Of a DNA stretch of 64,000 nucleotides, positions 25,536-37,185 are shown piece after piece. Under the pieces are notes generated by a model, which was not told the origin of the DNA, did no database searches, and saw nothing but the letters and a program-made list of their open reading frames with translations. A program made the translations under genes and the position numbers. Each line of letters opens with the position of its first letter. Position 1 is the first letter of the stretch. The DNA is from Molanna angustata (Eukaryota > Arthropoda > Insecta > Trichoptera > Molannidae). The DNA lies in NCBI GenBank assembly GCA_963576475.1, contig OY754973.1, positions 8,950,052-9,014,051 on the forward strand, given 5' to 3'.

Positions 25536-26899
25536 TTTTAAATTAATAATGCTAAAAAATGGCTATCGGAAAAAAGTTATAATTTATTTATTTATTTACG
25601 GCAAATAACTATTTACATAAAAAAAAGAACAGAATAAAGATACATCATCTAAAGTTAAAAATATAAAATGAAAAAAGTATAAGTACATAATATATGTATA
25701 TAAGTGAAAATAAAAAAAGTTTTTCCTTATTTAGAAATTAAAATTGTTATTCAAATACAATAATGGATAAAATCATAGTATAAAATCATGAAAGAAAGAA
25801 GAATGAAATTAATGATACAAATATTTGATAGTAAGTGTATTTAAAGGTAGGTAGGTACATAAGATTTAAAATCAGAAAGAAATATAAAAAAATATTATTT
25901 AATTTTTTTATCATATGTAATTCTATGTGATTATGGAGTAGTATCACAAATATATGTAAAACAATAAAATCAAATAAAGCATTTAATTTATTGTTTAAAG
26001 TAATGTTAATAGTCACTACAATATATGAGCACAACTATTTATCTTTGTTTTTACCTCCTTTGCGTGAAAATTTAATAACATACCATATTTATTATTCAAT
26101 TAACGCTATTACGTGGTTCTCGAAGCAATCTTTCTTTGTAAATCAATTCATGAACTCTTGCACATAATATTTATGACGCTTTTAAGGATTTTGTCGTAGA
26201 AAAAAATAATCGCAGCTTTTGAGATGACGCGTTTTAAAGAATACTGTCGATGTCGTAATTTCGTCTAGACTCTCCAGACTTCTCTCTAGACCTAGACACC
26301 TAGACGATACACGTGTGCAATAAAATCTGAATATATAAACATTTTCTACAAAGAAACAATCTTTGTGTTTCATTTTATTATTACTAATACCTATGTACAT
26401 ATATATTATTAGCAGTTGTTGAGTTCATACCGCGTTGATTTATTTGGATAATTCAAATCACAGGCTATGAATTATATCAAAAACCACACTTTTATCTATT
26501 ATTGAAATCATAAATACGTCGAAAAATTTTATACGCTATATTTCACTGTGACCGGTAAAAGAGAAAGGGGCGGGATTATTTCGATTTCGAGATAAGAGAT
26601 TGTGCGGTGTGAATTATTAATCGGGACAATTTCTTTGTAGGTATTAATTTATTAATTATTTTTGATGTTGTTGTTATGTAGAAATTAGTGGTAACAGAAC
26701 ATGAGCGTTTTTTTGAAAAAAATATCAGCAATAACGTAAAAATCTATACCTATGAGTTATTAAAAAAACTCGACGACGTATAATATATGATTTATAGTCC
26801 TCAAATTCTTTATATTTTTAGTTTCTTGCTATTCATAACTTTCGAGCTAGAACGTTGCTTGAAATGATATATTTTCACTTTTTTACAAGGGGATATAGT
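25536..26899. other. AT-rich stretch, nothing assigned
   Basis: TTATTTATTTATTTACGGC at about 25580 could be a minus-strand LINE tail. Short minus-strand frames (25786-26034, 26182-26400) show only AT-rich hydrophobic bias. Confidence 0.4.
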
Positions 26900-27185
26900 G
26901 GGGAGTTCTTCTTCTCTTCTTATCAGCCTAATCCCGACCACTCCTGGACGAAGGCCTCCTCCATCTCCTTCCACGCCACTCTATCTTGTGCTTTGAGCAA
27001 CCAATTGACACCAGTATGACTGCTGATGTCATCTCTCCATCTCATTGGTGGTCTTCCAACTCCTCTGACTGTCATTCTCGGTATCCAAGCCAACGCCATC
27101 TTTGGCCATCTGTCTTCGGCGTATTCGGCGTTGCCACGTGGTCCGCCCATCTCCACTTCAGGTTGTATTCTGAAAGCTGAGATTT
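26900..27185 (-). pseudogene. RTE-like reverse-transcriptase C-terminus
   Basis: Minus-strand translation includes KWRWADHVA, a frame change, then EDRWPKMALAWIPRM, GVGRPPMRWRDDI, WLLKAQDRVAWKEM and EAFVQEW before the stop at 26923. This is the WAGHxAR...RW...W.PR...RxxGRPxxRWxDD...AQDRxxW...EAxVQxW tail of insect RTE elements. GAAGAGAAGAAGAAC after the stop resembles the AAG-rich 3' ends of that group. Confidence 0.85.
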
Positions 27186-28004
27186 TATTCTGAAAGCTTT
27201 TGTTATTTGTGCGTCATACTATGTAAGGTCGACGTGTTTATTCTACTGAATCGATTAAAGACAAACATGGTGGTTTATTGCTAGTTATATAATTCAAATA
27301 TGGTTAGTATTACCTACCACCAAATATCCGCCGAATCATTAAATGATAGGTATTTATTTCTTTTCGAATCTAATCCTCGCTTAGACTCCATTAGATCGTG
27401 AAGGATATTTTATCAGTGCTTCTCAATTTTTTAAACTGTGAAATATTTCAAAGTGACACCAAACTCAGGAAAAAAAATTGATTTTTTTTCAAATTGATCA
27501 CTTTCATAAAATGACTGAAGAATTATCAAGTTTTCATCGATAAAATATTTAAAAATAAAATAATTTTTGAAACTCATTTACAAAATTTCATACGAAATTT
27601 CAATTCTTTGTAGCATTAGCCATAATCTAGTTGTTTTAATTTATTTACCACTATATTTTTTTAACAAAAGTTGTCACATTGGCAGAATCAGTTTTAGTTA
27701 GAATTCACTAGAGAAGGTAATTTAATGATTTGGTTATTATTTGTATTTTATTAACTAAGTGTGATATTTTTTAGTCTACTCATTAAATTGATTAAGATAA
27801 GATGCAGACATTAGAAATCTTTTAGATTAAAATTTAAATATTCATTGTTTCAATATATACAAATCGAATACTTGTTTATGCATTTTTGAGTTTAAGACAA
27901 CATAAGAACGTATGTATTAAGATCGTGTCATGAGTAGCTCTACTGGGAGTGTATTAAATGATAATTAAACCCGCATACAAAAAAATAGATGCCACATTAT
28001 GAAT
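27186..28004. other. AT-rich stretch, nothing assigned
   Basis: No repeat or coding signal recognised. Confidence 0.5.
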
Positions 28005-28075
28005 GTGTCTCCACCGGGAATTGAGACCAGGAGTCAGATATCTATTTAATCAAACCACGAACACTGAGAAATAAA
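28005..28075 (-). mobile_element. SINE family 2, minus-strand head
   Basis: GTGTCTCCACCGGGAATTGA and GTCAGATATCTATTTAATCA correspond in reverse to box B and box A of family 2 (compare 60930-61005). Confidence 0.65.
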
Positions 28076-28321
28076 CGAAATAGTTCAAGGTAAAATCGAA
28101 ATAGTGTAAAACATTTCCTTACACCCTATAGGTACTTGAAATATTCTGCTGAATAGCAGTTTCTTTCACGAGTAGCTAAAATGAGTCCTTGAATTAACAA
28201 AAGAAAAAAAAATGTTCTGTGATATTTATATTGATAGATAATTTTTAATCATGTAAATCTAAGTGAGATTGGTTATTTTATTTATGTGAACACTAGAAAT
28301 ATATACATATCTATTTTTTTA

Positions 28322-28770
28322 TTGAAAAACTTTTAACATCTCAGTAGAGACGATTTTGGGATATTATAGAAGAACCAGGAACTCAAGGCACCTGCAGGGC
28401 TTACAATCTTACAATCGGATGGTTTACGTGATCACTTCATGCGCTTACACAATGTTAACCAATTATGCCTTCTTATTGAGTTCCCGTATCAATGTAATTT
28501 TTGAATGTTCTATATATATTTGAATAATGTGTAACAATTCACCTGAAAATAAGGAATTATACTATTGCCATCTATGAAATAACGAAGAAACCTTTTTTTT
28601 GTAACGCCATCTGTTGAGACATTAGTTTATTTTTAGACAATGAAAGCAACAGTCCTTATAAATGACGTGACGGTGTCTCGCACAGATGCCACCCCTGAAC
28701 TGTGCCAGATAAATTATTTCATTTTTGGCTTGTTTACCTACTTGTACCAATGTGAATGTAAAGCTCAAAT
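28322..28770 (+). repeat. Interspersed repeat A, long copy
   Basis: Runs from TTTTAACATCTCAGTAGAGA to the GGCTTGTTTACCTACTTG region. Matches 37915-38310 in reverse over its whole length: AACTCAAGGCACC, ACGTGATCACTT, CCAATTATGCCTTCTTATTG, ACGCCATCTGTTGAGA, AAAGCAACAGTCCTTATAAA, GCACAGATGCCACCCCTGAA. A 63-codon frame inside is not conserved in the second copy. Confidence 0.8.
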
Positions 28771-29239
28771 GCAATTAATAAAATATTCGACTAGAAATCA
28801 TATTTTGTTGTATTCGACAATGTATGGTTAGAGACAGAAGCAATTTCAGTATTTGAATGCGCACGTAAATTATTATTGAATATATTTTAAATGCTTGGGC
28901 GATTTTATAAAAAGCCTGCACTGTTAATTTTGTTATCTCATTCATCTAACTAACTAGATTATTATCCCGTCCATAAAGAATTTATTTAATCTTGTGGAAA
29001 TTTTGGTTTCATAACTTTTCTATATAGTCACTCTCAACTTATATATTTTTTAATTTATTCTTCTCTTACTTGACATAGGTGAGTACATCTCGATACATTA
29101 ATAACGATTTTTTTTAATTTTAAACATTACACTAGATTATTCTTAAGTGAAAAGAGCCGTTAATATGACATTGATTTACAGGTAGAGAGAATATATTTGG
29201 TCCATTTATTATATTATATATTTATTCGTTTGCTGTCAT
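28771..29239. other. AT-rich stretch, nothing assigned
   Basis: No feature recognised before the LINE begins. Confidence 0.45.
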
Positions 29240-29675
29240 GTATAAGGAATTTGCAACTCCCACTGCTGTATATCAATAAACAATGCATTCCTTATACCAG
29301 GGTTGTAAAAGATCTTGGAATATTCATCGATGATAACCTTTCGTGGCACGTATGTTAGCAAATTTTTGCCCCTACCTCCACTTAATGAACTTAAAAATTT
29401 CATTCCGTTGCGTTGTAAAATAAATCTAGCTCAATCACTCTTTCTCGCATTGCTTGATTATGCCGATGTATGCTATTTGGATGCAAATGAAGTGCATCTC
29501 AATTAACTTGAACGATTTCAGAATTTACGTATCAGTTTCATCTTTGGGTTGAAAATGTTTGATCACATATCATCATACCGCAATTTTCTTTGTTGGCCCA
29601 GGATACGCCAGCGCGCAGTGGCGCAATATACACATTCTGTCACAGTACCTCAAAAACAAATTCACTTACTTATCC

Positions 29676-29777
29676 AATGATGTACATACTTCCACTCAGA
29701 TCTGCTGAACGTATAACACTATCCATAATACAGAATTTCTCAGCTCTTCGTTCGAAGTACCTACAATCAGCAAGACT
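29676..29777 (+). repeat. 102-bp direct repeat, left copy
   Basis: Identical at every base to 34148-34249, from AATGATGTACATACTTCC to CAATCAGCAAGACT. It codes for part of the host LINE reverse-transcriptase C-terminus. Best read as an unusually long target-site duplication of the R1-type insertion. Confidence 0.95.
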
Positions 29778-29925
29778 GTTCTTCCCCCACCACCACCCGT
29801 TCTGCTTATGGGGACTAATAACGGCCCCTTGCAAAACTCTGAAAGAACACATAAAGAACATACGAAGAGTCCGGAGAACTCTAAAACCTTGCAGACACTG
29901 CACTTAATGTGCCAAAGAGAGCTAA

Positions 29926-32900
29926 TCATGTTGAAACAACTGGCTCACTGCTCAGTGATAGTGAAGATAATAGTGCACCGAATTTAAGACAGAAAGTCTT
30001 GAAAGCCCTAAAGTTGCTCTTCGTGGCTACAAGGTCCGCATGTCCAATGGGTCCAAAGAAATTCCCTCGGACATCGTCGTAGAGTTCTCGTCGGAATGTT
30101 GACACGGAGAAGTTAGTGCATTCCCATAGGATATGCTCAGAAGTCTGTTCAGGGTTATCACAAAGCTGACATGAGGACGAATCGGATAAGTGAAAACGAA
30201 AGAGATAACTTTTGAAACTGCCGTGTCCAGTAAGGAATTGCGTGGTCCAATAATCGGGAACAATCCACGAGGAAAAAATTCGAGTCCTCACATCAGGAAG
30301 AAATAAAAATGTCAGTCTGCCCACGGAAGAAGAAGACCAGCGACGTTGCCAAGCATCTAAAAGAGAACTCCGGGCCAAGTTCTCAATCTCTCCACGAACT
30401 GTGGGTAAATTTACAGGTGGGAGAGAAACACCACCCAAAATTGAGCTTCGACCTCTATACAGGTTGTGAATTGAAGCTCGTCGCTGTGTTTCCAGATCAA
30501 GGGGAGCCATACCTGTGAGAATAGAAAGTGTGTCGGTAGCGCAGGTTCTGTAAGCCTTTGCTAAAGCTATTAGAGCGAAGCGCTGTCCAGAAAGCAGCAG
30601 ACGTCTAATGTATTGGGTTTCACAACGATGAGCCCAACAAGGAGCGGCATAACACATAATACTCAGAAAGGTAGCGTTGTAAAACAGTCTTGCTACTGGA
30701 AATTTAAGGCCCCAACTAGCTCGAGCAAGACGTGAAATCTTTTGGAAGGCTATTTTTGCACTATCGGATACAGCACGAACATGGTATTGGAAAGTTAGGC
30801 CTCTATCTAGTGTAACACCCAAAACTTTGACCCTATCCTTAAATATTACACGCGTATTGATAAATTTGATGGAGGGAGGACTTTTCATTATGCCTTTTAA
30901 CACTAACCCATACGTCTTCTTAGGTGCGAAATTGAGTCTATGACTTATACCCCAATCTGCAACAGAAGAAAGTAACTGAGTAGCTGCGCGTTCAATAAGT
31001 GCTCGGGTGTTACCTTGAATAAGGATTGTAGCATCATCGGCATATGCCAAAATACTGCAGCCCGTAGGCGTTGAAAGTGATAGAAGTTCGTCGAACAAGA
31101 TGTTCCATAACAGTGGACCCAGAACAGAACCCTGAGGGCACCCGATGCTAATTGGTCGCCAGTGCAAATCTTGTCCCCCGGGCATGGCCACATGTCTATT
31201 AGTAAAATAGCTCTTCACTAATTTATATATGTTGCTAGGAACCTTACGGTCTCGAAGTTTTTTTTAAAATTAGAGGCCACCAGGCATTGTCGAATGCTCC
31301 CGCAATATCAAGAGATATAGAGATAACATATTTACTATCAGAGCTTCTAACAATATCAGATATAGCCAAGATAGCATCAACCGTTGATTTCCCAGCGCGA
31401 AAACCGAACTGACGATCGGACAGTGGGTGGGTACTGGAAAGATGATCTTCTAAGCGTCGACATATAAGCTTTTCTAAGACCTTACCCAAAATAGGTAGTA
31501 AAGTAATCGGTCTATATGATTTTGGGTCAGAAGGATCCAGGTCACTACGCTTGGGAATAACAGTCATTAAACCTGTTTTCCAACAATCCGGAAAGTAGCC
31601 TTCTCGCAAGCAATTGTTGTACAATAAGATAATCTCGTGGCGAGCTATGTGCCAGCACCTTTGTACGAGAGCTGCGTCAATGCGGTCAATGCCAGGAGAT
31701 TTGTTTTGGTGAAGATTCTTGATTATAAAATCGAGCTCATCGAAATTGGCGAAGGTCGATATGGGAGTTTGCGGGATATCGGATTGGTTATTGCGTATTT
31801 GTGAATGAAGAGGAGTATCAGATGAAATGTCATCAGAAGAAATAAGTATGTCAAGTAGCGTGCTTGTCGTCGAGTCAGAGTCTATTGTGATAATTCCAGT
31901 TCGTGGATCACGGATACACGAGACTGACGCATTTGGATATTTTTTCATTGATGCATATCTAAACACAGCACCCCAAGGATCTGTGGTTGAAACCTCAGAT
32001 ACCAAACGGCGCCATGCATCAGACTTGGCACGAGAAATCTCGCGTTTGTAGATATTATTTGAGCGTCTATACTCACATTGAAGTACAGTTACAAAGTCAT
32101 TTGAACTTCCTCGACGACGGGCCGCTCTCAATGCGCGGTGAGCTCGAGTCGAAGTTCGTTTAAGGATGTCTAAGCCAGGATGCCACCATTCATTAGGAGA
32201 CATATGACTAGAAGAAGATCTGCCGATCGCCTTCTCGGCACAATAAATTATACTCTGCGTAAAAGATGAGGCCATTTCCGCAGTAGTACAAGATCTACAA
32301 GATAAACGATCCAGCGAGCATTCAAAGTAGCGGTCAAAGTCTAACCAACGCCATCTGTCACACCTTGTCCGGAATCTTCTAAGCAAAGGTTTCGCTAAAG
32401 GAATTGGGGGTACATTGGAAATAATCTGAAACGTGATAAGGTTATGGTCACTACACGAGGCATCCTCGTCAACAGACCAATTCCATATTCTGTGGTTAAT
32501 CTGAGGTGTAGCTAAAGTGACATCTATATGACTTGTACCCATGTGGTTGGAGAAGGTAGGTGGACTGAAAGGATTGTTCAACACACTCAAATTATGGCGA
32601 GAGATAAAATCTTCGCAGCTTACACCTCTGGTGAATTTCCTGGACCCGAAAGTGGTAGTGTTACACCATAGAATAGATTCGGCATTAAAATCACCTCCAA
32701 TAATTAATGATGCGTTGCCGATTTGACCCAATATAATATCCAGTTGATCCAGAAAACGAAATTCAGATTCACTAAACTGAAAATATATCGAAATAATATA
32801 AAACGAATCACTTGGAGAAGAAATCTGGACTACAACCAAGTGACTAGAAGATAAGTGATCCAGGCATATGAAGTTAATGTTGGGATTGTAAATAGCTATA

Positions 32901-33115
32901 CAGCTCATCGGAGGGTTCGTTGAGGTACAGCTCGAAGCCATAGCAACTCGAACACCCGGACCAAATGATGGCACAATTCCATCTCGAGAGTACGGCTCTT
33001 GGATAAGACAAACATCAATGTTCATGCGATGAGCAGACTGACTGAGTTCGGCTGAAGCCGATTGTCCACGGCCAAGATTAAGCTGACCAAATTTAACAGA
33101 AGCATTACACGCCAT
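29926..33115 (-). pseudogene. R1-type ORF2: endonuclease and reverse transcriptase
   Basis: Starts at ATG 33115 (MACNASVKFGQLN), 11 bases inside ORF1. The APE-type endonuclease shows QLNLGRG, LIQEPY, GGDFNA, HIDVTLAT and SDHNLI. The reverse transcriptase follows: NKSPGIDRIDA, YRPITLLPILGKVLEKL, SDRQFGFRAGKSTVDA, SLDIAGAFDNAWW, GCPQGSVLGPLLWNILF, AYADDATIL (catalytic YADD). The C-terminal region has WQRRW, LPDVR, QFLTGHG and a knuckle CQLCDNPEQTSEHILWEC. Total about 1060 residues, normal for R1. A single extra base in a run of eight A (coding strand, 31258-31265) shifts the frame after LILKK. Either a real mutation or an assembly error. Confidence 0.92.
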
Positions 33116-34147
33116 AGTCAATATTGAGTAAAGCTCTGCTGACTGTTGCTTGATAAGCTGGACAGTCATTAGTGCCTGATCGGTGTACTGCTGGTTTGTT
33201 AAACAACTTACAAACAGCGCATGTGGGTTGATTGGCTCTATTCGGACATGACACGTAAACGTGTTCCGTTGAAGCACAATGTGAGCATCTGACGGGTTCT
33301 TTGCAAGTTTTTGAACCATGGCCGTACATTCGACAACGGCCACAAATACTGACTGGAAGAAAATCTGTAACACGACAGACATTCCAGTCCACATACACCT
33401 TTCCTAAATTGATGAGGCTATGGCGAACGGCAGCAGGTACTGAAAAAACTCTATCGCAAGTCGGGCCAACTGTAGGTCCTGTTAGATGACTGAATACTGC
33501 AGTTTTAATGGCATGCTCTTTTGTATTCTCTGCAACTATCTCTAAAAATTCGTCATTAGACAGGTCCCGTGGCACATGACTAAACCTCACACGAGGTTGT
33601 CTCTTGGTAGCGAGTCGCGCGGTCAAGGTCGTTGATGCTTTTATTGCCGGGGCATTCAGCAACTTGATGGAGTCTTCCGTGGTGGCCGTGTTAACAACAA
33701 CGCCGTGACCTCTTATGGTACGTACACTTGTGACGCGAGCACCTACGTCGGAAGGCTTAATGGCTGCATTCAGGATTTTCCTGGTTTCCATCGATGACTT
33801 GACTTCATTGTTTGTAGGAAAAATGCAGACGGCAGGTTTTGCAGGGAGTGCAGGAAATCCTCCCTTGGATAAGGATGGTGGACCTGTCACTTGCGTGGCA
33901 TACAGGGAGGTCGGGCGGTCGTTGAGTTTATCGGCAATTTTATTCATTACCGGTGCAATCTGTGTCTCAGTGGTATCAATCTTTTCACACAGATGCAAGA
34001 TTTTTTCATCTCGGCTGGAAATTGTTGTTTTCAGGCAAGATATGACGCCCCTTGCTTCCGCCAACTCAGTCGACAGATCACCAATAAATGATAATAGGCG
34101 CTGAGCTTCACGACCAACACGAATGAGATGCGACTTCGATATTTTTG
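33105..34147 (-). CDS. R1-type ORF1 (Gag-like zinc-knuckle protein), 5' partial
   Basis: RNA-binding structural protein of the retrotransposon. The frame is open from the insertion junction to the stop at 33105 with no ATG near the front (34062-34064 is only a TTG), so the N-terminus is lost. The C-terminal third carries knuckles CGRCRMYGHGSKTC (Cx2Cx4Hx4C), CSHCASTEHVYVSC (Cx2Cx4Hx4C) and CAVCKLFNKPAVH then C, the three-knuckle arrangement common in R1-clade ORF1. Its last 11 bases overlap the ORF2 start (ATGGCGTGTAA), suggesting coupled translation of ORF2. Confidence 0.88.
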
Positions 34148-34249
34148 AATGATGTACATACTTCCACTCAGATCTGCTGAACGTATAACACTATCCATAA
34201 TACAGAATTTCTCAGCTCTTCGTTCGAAGTACCTACAATCAGCAAGACT
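34148..34249 (+). repeat. 102-bp direct repeat, right copy
   Basis: An exact match to 29676-29777. Reading on from here the host LINE frame continues as LWNSLSPDI, so this copy rejoins the host sequence. Confidence 0.95.
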
Positions 34250-34342
34250 ATGGAATAGCCTTAGTCCGGATATTGCGTCGTCTAACTCACTTTGTATTTT
34301 CAAGAGAAAACTGAAGAAGGAATATTTATCCCTGAACACCTG

Positions 34343-34697
34343 GGGGGGGAGCAAGTCTGGTCCAACCGGCGGAATCAAAACCCTCACGATTACCCATATC
34401 ATGGATATAATTATTAAATGGAGTTCTATAATATCTTTAGATGTCATTTTTTTCATAAAAAATGAATATGTCCTTGTTAAACAAGTACCTACATATACAT
34501 CTTCCTACGTTCCCTAAAATAATTTAATAAATGCTTGTGCTATAGGTGAACGAATTCGGTCGAGGCAGGATTCGAACTCGCGACCACTGGGTTACTAGCC
34601 CAGCAAGCTAACTGCTCTGCCATCGACCCATCTATATATCCATAATATGGGTAATCGCTAGGGTTTGGATTTCGCCGGTCGGATCAGACTTGCCCCT
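34343..34697. mobile_element. Harbinger-like MITE, copy 3, split by a SINE
   Basis: Halves at 34343-34446 and 34635-34697 belong to the palindromic family of 3984 and 12678. It is flanked by CTG on both sides (34340-34342 and 34698-34700). The related LINE at 22988 has a single CTG at the matching point (AACACCTGATTTC), so the 3-bp duplication is supported by a paralogous empty site. About 18 bp of MITE centre are missing around the SINE. Confidence 0.92.
34447..34634 (-). mobile_element. SINE family 1 nested in a MITE
   Basis: Full length, reverse orientation. Box B (GGATTCGAACTCGCG) and box A (AACTGCTCTGCCAT) are well kept. The youngest layer in this nest. Confidence 0.93.
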
Positions 34698-34950
34698 CTG
34701 ATCCCGATTTCGTCTCCTTGTCCTTGCCATATTCTTTTTTTTTGCTATGAAGCATTTTATTTTTTTTTGTTTTATTTATATCTGAGTGTTATATATATTT
34801 TCTTTTTTTGTTGTAGATACATAATTTTATCATACTTTGTAGTCTGGTTGGTTGGAAGAAATTGCCTAATGGCATTAAGCCCGCCAGTGTACAATATATT
34901 TGTTTATATTATGTACAGAAAGATTTATATATAAATAAATAAATAAAATA

Positions 34951-35470
34951 TTCATATATTAAAATATCTTAATATCTTTAACAACTTTTAATCTGAGGAG
35001 GATTCGACAAATTAGAGAATGCGGACATTTTTATAAACAATTGTTGCAGATGTATTATAACAAATATCAGGGAAAAAGTAACACGAAGTACGTTTGTCAA
35101 CATCGAATATAAAATGATTTTAATTGGTCGATACAAAACAGAGTCTTTTCCTCCACTAAAATTCATTTGTGCAAAAGTGATGTCACTTTCTTTCACTTGG
35201 CAAGCTATACTCACGGCATAGTTGCAGTCTCATAAATGAAACTGATCGTGTTGATAGAAACAATCCGTATTTTTAACTACGTGTCTTTTTCGCGTTATTT
35301 ATTTATTTATATTTGTTTTACTATTAAATTATTTTTAAATTAATTAATTTATTTATATATTAACCTATTTTTAAATTAATTAATTTATTTATTAATCAAT
35401 TAATAATTTACATATTTTTAATTTCTACTTATTCCGGTGGCTCTATACAGCCCATATCGAGCCTTGGACT
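34951..35470. other. AT-rich stretch, nothing assigned
   Basis: The short minus-strand frame 34978-35214 has no signature. TTAATTAATTTATTTA repeats begin near 35330. Confidence 0.45.
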
Positions 35471-35950
35471 CCATCAATCCAATATTTTTATTTACTATGT
35501 ATTAATTAATTAATTTATTTTATTTATTTTAATCATTTTATTTATTTTATTTATTTTATTTATTTTATGTATTGTATTTTTTTTATTTATTTTATTTATT
35601 TGATTTTTTTTTTATTTATTTATTTTATTTAAGTATTTTATATATATTATTTTTTTTATTTATTTTATTTAAGTATTTTATATATTTTATTTAAGTATTT
35701 TATATATTTTATTTAAGTATTTTATATATTTTATTTATTTTATTTATTTTATTTATTTTATTTATTTTATTTATTTTATTTATTTTATTTATTTTATTTA
35801 TTTTATTTATTTTATTTATTTTATTTATTTTATTTATTTTATTTTATTTATTTAATTTACTTATTTTACTAATTTTATTCATTTTATTTATTTTATTTAT
35901 TTTATATATTTTATTTATTTTATTTATTTTATAAATTATATTTATTTTAT
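35471..35950. repeat. Degenerate TTTTATTTA low-complexity tract
   Basis: About 480 bp built almost wholly of TTTA, TTTTA and TATTTTATTTA units with higher-order blocks (AAGTATTTTATATATTTTAT repeated at 35665-35730). It precedes a SINE head. Confidence 0.9.
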
Positions 35951-35977
35951 GTATTTTGACAAGGAAACATAATATTC

Positions 35978-36150
35978 AATGAGCGGTTTGCTCGCTGGGT
36001 TTATTGTCCAACGGTTGCAGGCTCGAATCCTGCCACGTTCGATTTATTTAACCACAACGACAACGCACAAGCATTTCTGCTTATTTTAGGGAATGTGTGA
36101 GAAAATATTTGTCCTTTTACAAAGACATATCTTTATTTAAAAAAAATATA
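35978..36150 (+). mobile_element. SINE family 1, head-truncated copy
   Basis: Begins at GAGCGGTTTGCTCGCTGGG; box B GGCTCGAATCCTGCCACG; the body CACAAGCATTTCTGCTTATT, TTAGGGAATGTGTGAG and the A-run follow. The start merges with the low-complexity tract. Confidence 0.85.
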
Positions 36151-37009
36151 GAATGTTGCATATCAAGTACCTATCTACTATACCTATAGAATAGTTTAGT
36201 GAAACAAAACACTTGTAAAATAATTGAAATTACGCATGTACTGCAGCTGAAATCCTGTCCCATTAAAACTCAATTAATTTCATTCATCGACAACTGGATT
36301 TAGCTTTCAAAGGTTGGTTCCATTATCGATTCCGCACGCACCCCATTCATGTCCCTATAGGTAGACACCGTGTGCTGGAGGTAGGTTCTCGCTACCAACT
36401 CATTCAGCGTTCAATTGTTATTGAAATTGTAACAATAATAGGCGGCGATAAACATCTAACGGTCCTTGCTCATCCCTTTTCTCCATATGAATGTAGGTAA
36501 CATAATATTTTCTATTTAGTTTACCGTACCGTGTTCAAATCGTTGATAGATCGTAATCAGATTGCGGAAAAAATCTTTTGTGCGATCGAATTTGGATCGC
36601 GTACGACGCGTGCGTAAACACCCTATGCCCAAAGTATAGGTGCCCTTACGTTAGTGCGAGTGCATAGTGTTATATCGCCGATTATTTTATCCTGATCACG
36701 GCACCAAATCACATTTTTTTGCGAATCAAAACGATTCATATTTATTTTTTGTTTTTATTTGTACCTACAAATAATATTTAAAGTTCATTGAAATTTTTTT
36801 TATTTTTTTTTATGTCAAACGCCACCGTGGAAGGATGATAACTTGTTTATAATTTTAATAATATTTTTACTTCAATAAATAGATGTCAAAAATTGCCGAT
36901 TGGTAATACGACTGTCTATGATTTATATTTAAGTTATTTCTTTATAGTAGGTATATGTACAGTATACATGCTAATAACAATATATTTGATAGAAATAATA
37001 ACGTTCTGC
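36151..37009. other. Unassigned stretch
   Basis: Moderately mixed composition at 36290-36640; no coding or RNA feature recognised. Confidence 0.45.
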
Positions 37010-37185
37010 CGACTGCCGTGGCACAATTGGTACGTTGATTGGATCTGTGTGGGCATCCTGGCTTTGTTTTCCAGCAAAGGAGAACTTTATTTAGATTCAT
37101 TTCTCACGAGAATATTGCTTCTATCGCCTGGAAACACTGGTCGTTTGGAAGCAATTGCCATGTAACAATAAACTCGTTTCTTGTG
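37010..37185 (+). repeat. SINE- or LINE-tail-like repeat
   Basis: GCCGTGGCACAATTGGTACG at the start could be a tRNA-like head. TTTAGATTCATTTCTCACGA and GTTTGGAAGCAATTGCCATG, TAACAATAAACTCG match 23995-24090. The 90-codon frame across it is not conserved. Confidence 0.5.

Larger units (their letters stand above)
29778..34147 (-). mobile_element. R1-clade non-LTR retrotransposon, 5'-truncated
   Basis: 4370 bp. On the minus strand: partial ORF1 (zinc-knuckle protein), overlapping ORF2 (endonuclease and reverse transcriptase), and a 148-bp 3' untranslated region ending GGGTGGTGGTGGGGGAAGAA C with no poly(A) tail. It has no ORF1 start codon before the junction, so the 5' end is truncated. It lies antisense within a LINE and is flanked by a perfect 102-bp direct repeat. 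Very little decay is seen: one frameshift in the whole coding span. A diverged relative occupies 1-345. Confidence 0.93.
29240..34950 (+). mobile_element. LINE 3' end hosting three nested insertions
   Basis: The host sequence lies at 29240-29777, 34148-34342 and 34698-34950. Its translation gives VKDLGIFIDDNLSW, then decayed thumb and C-terminal segments, PLRSAERITLSIIQNFSALR, and after the R1 insertion ARLWNSLSPDIASSNSLCIF and KRKLKKEYL. The 3' untranslated region carries TGGTTGGTTGGAAGAAATTG and an AATAAATAAATA tail. The interruptions are an R1-type element (29778-34147) and a MITE (34343-34697) that contains a SINE. Many stops in the upstream part show the host is old. Confidence 0.88.
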
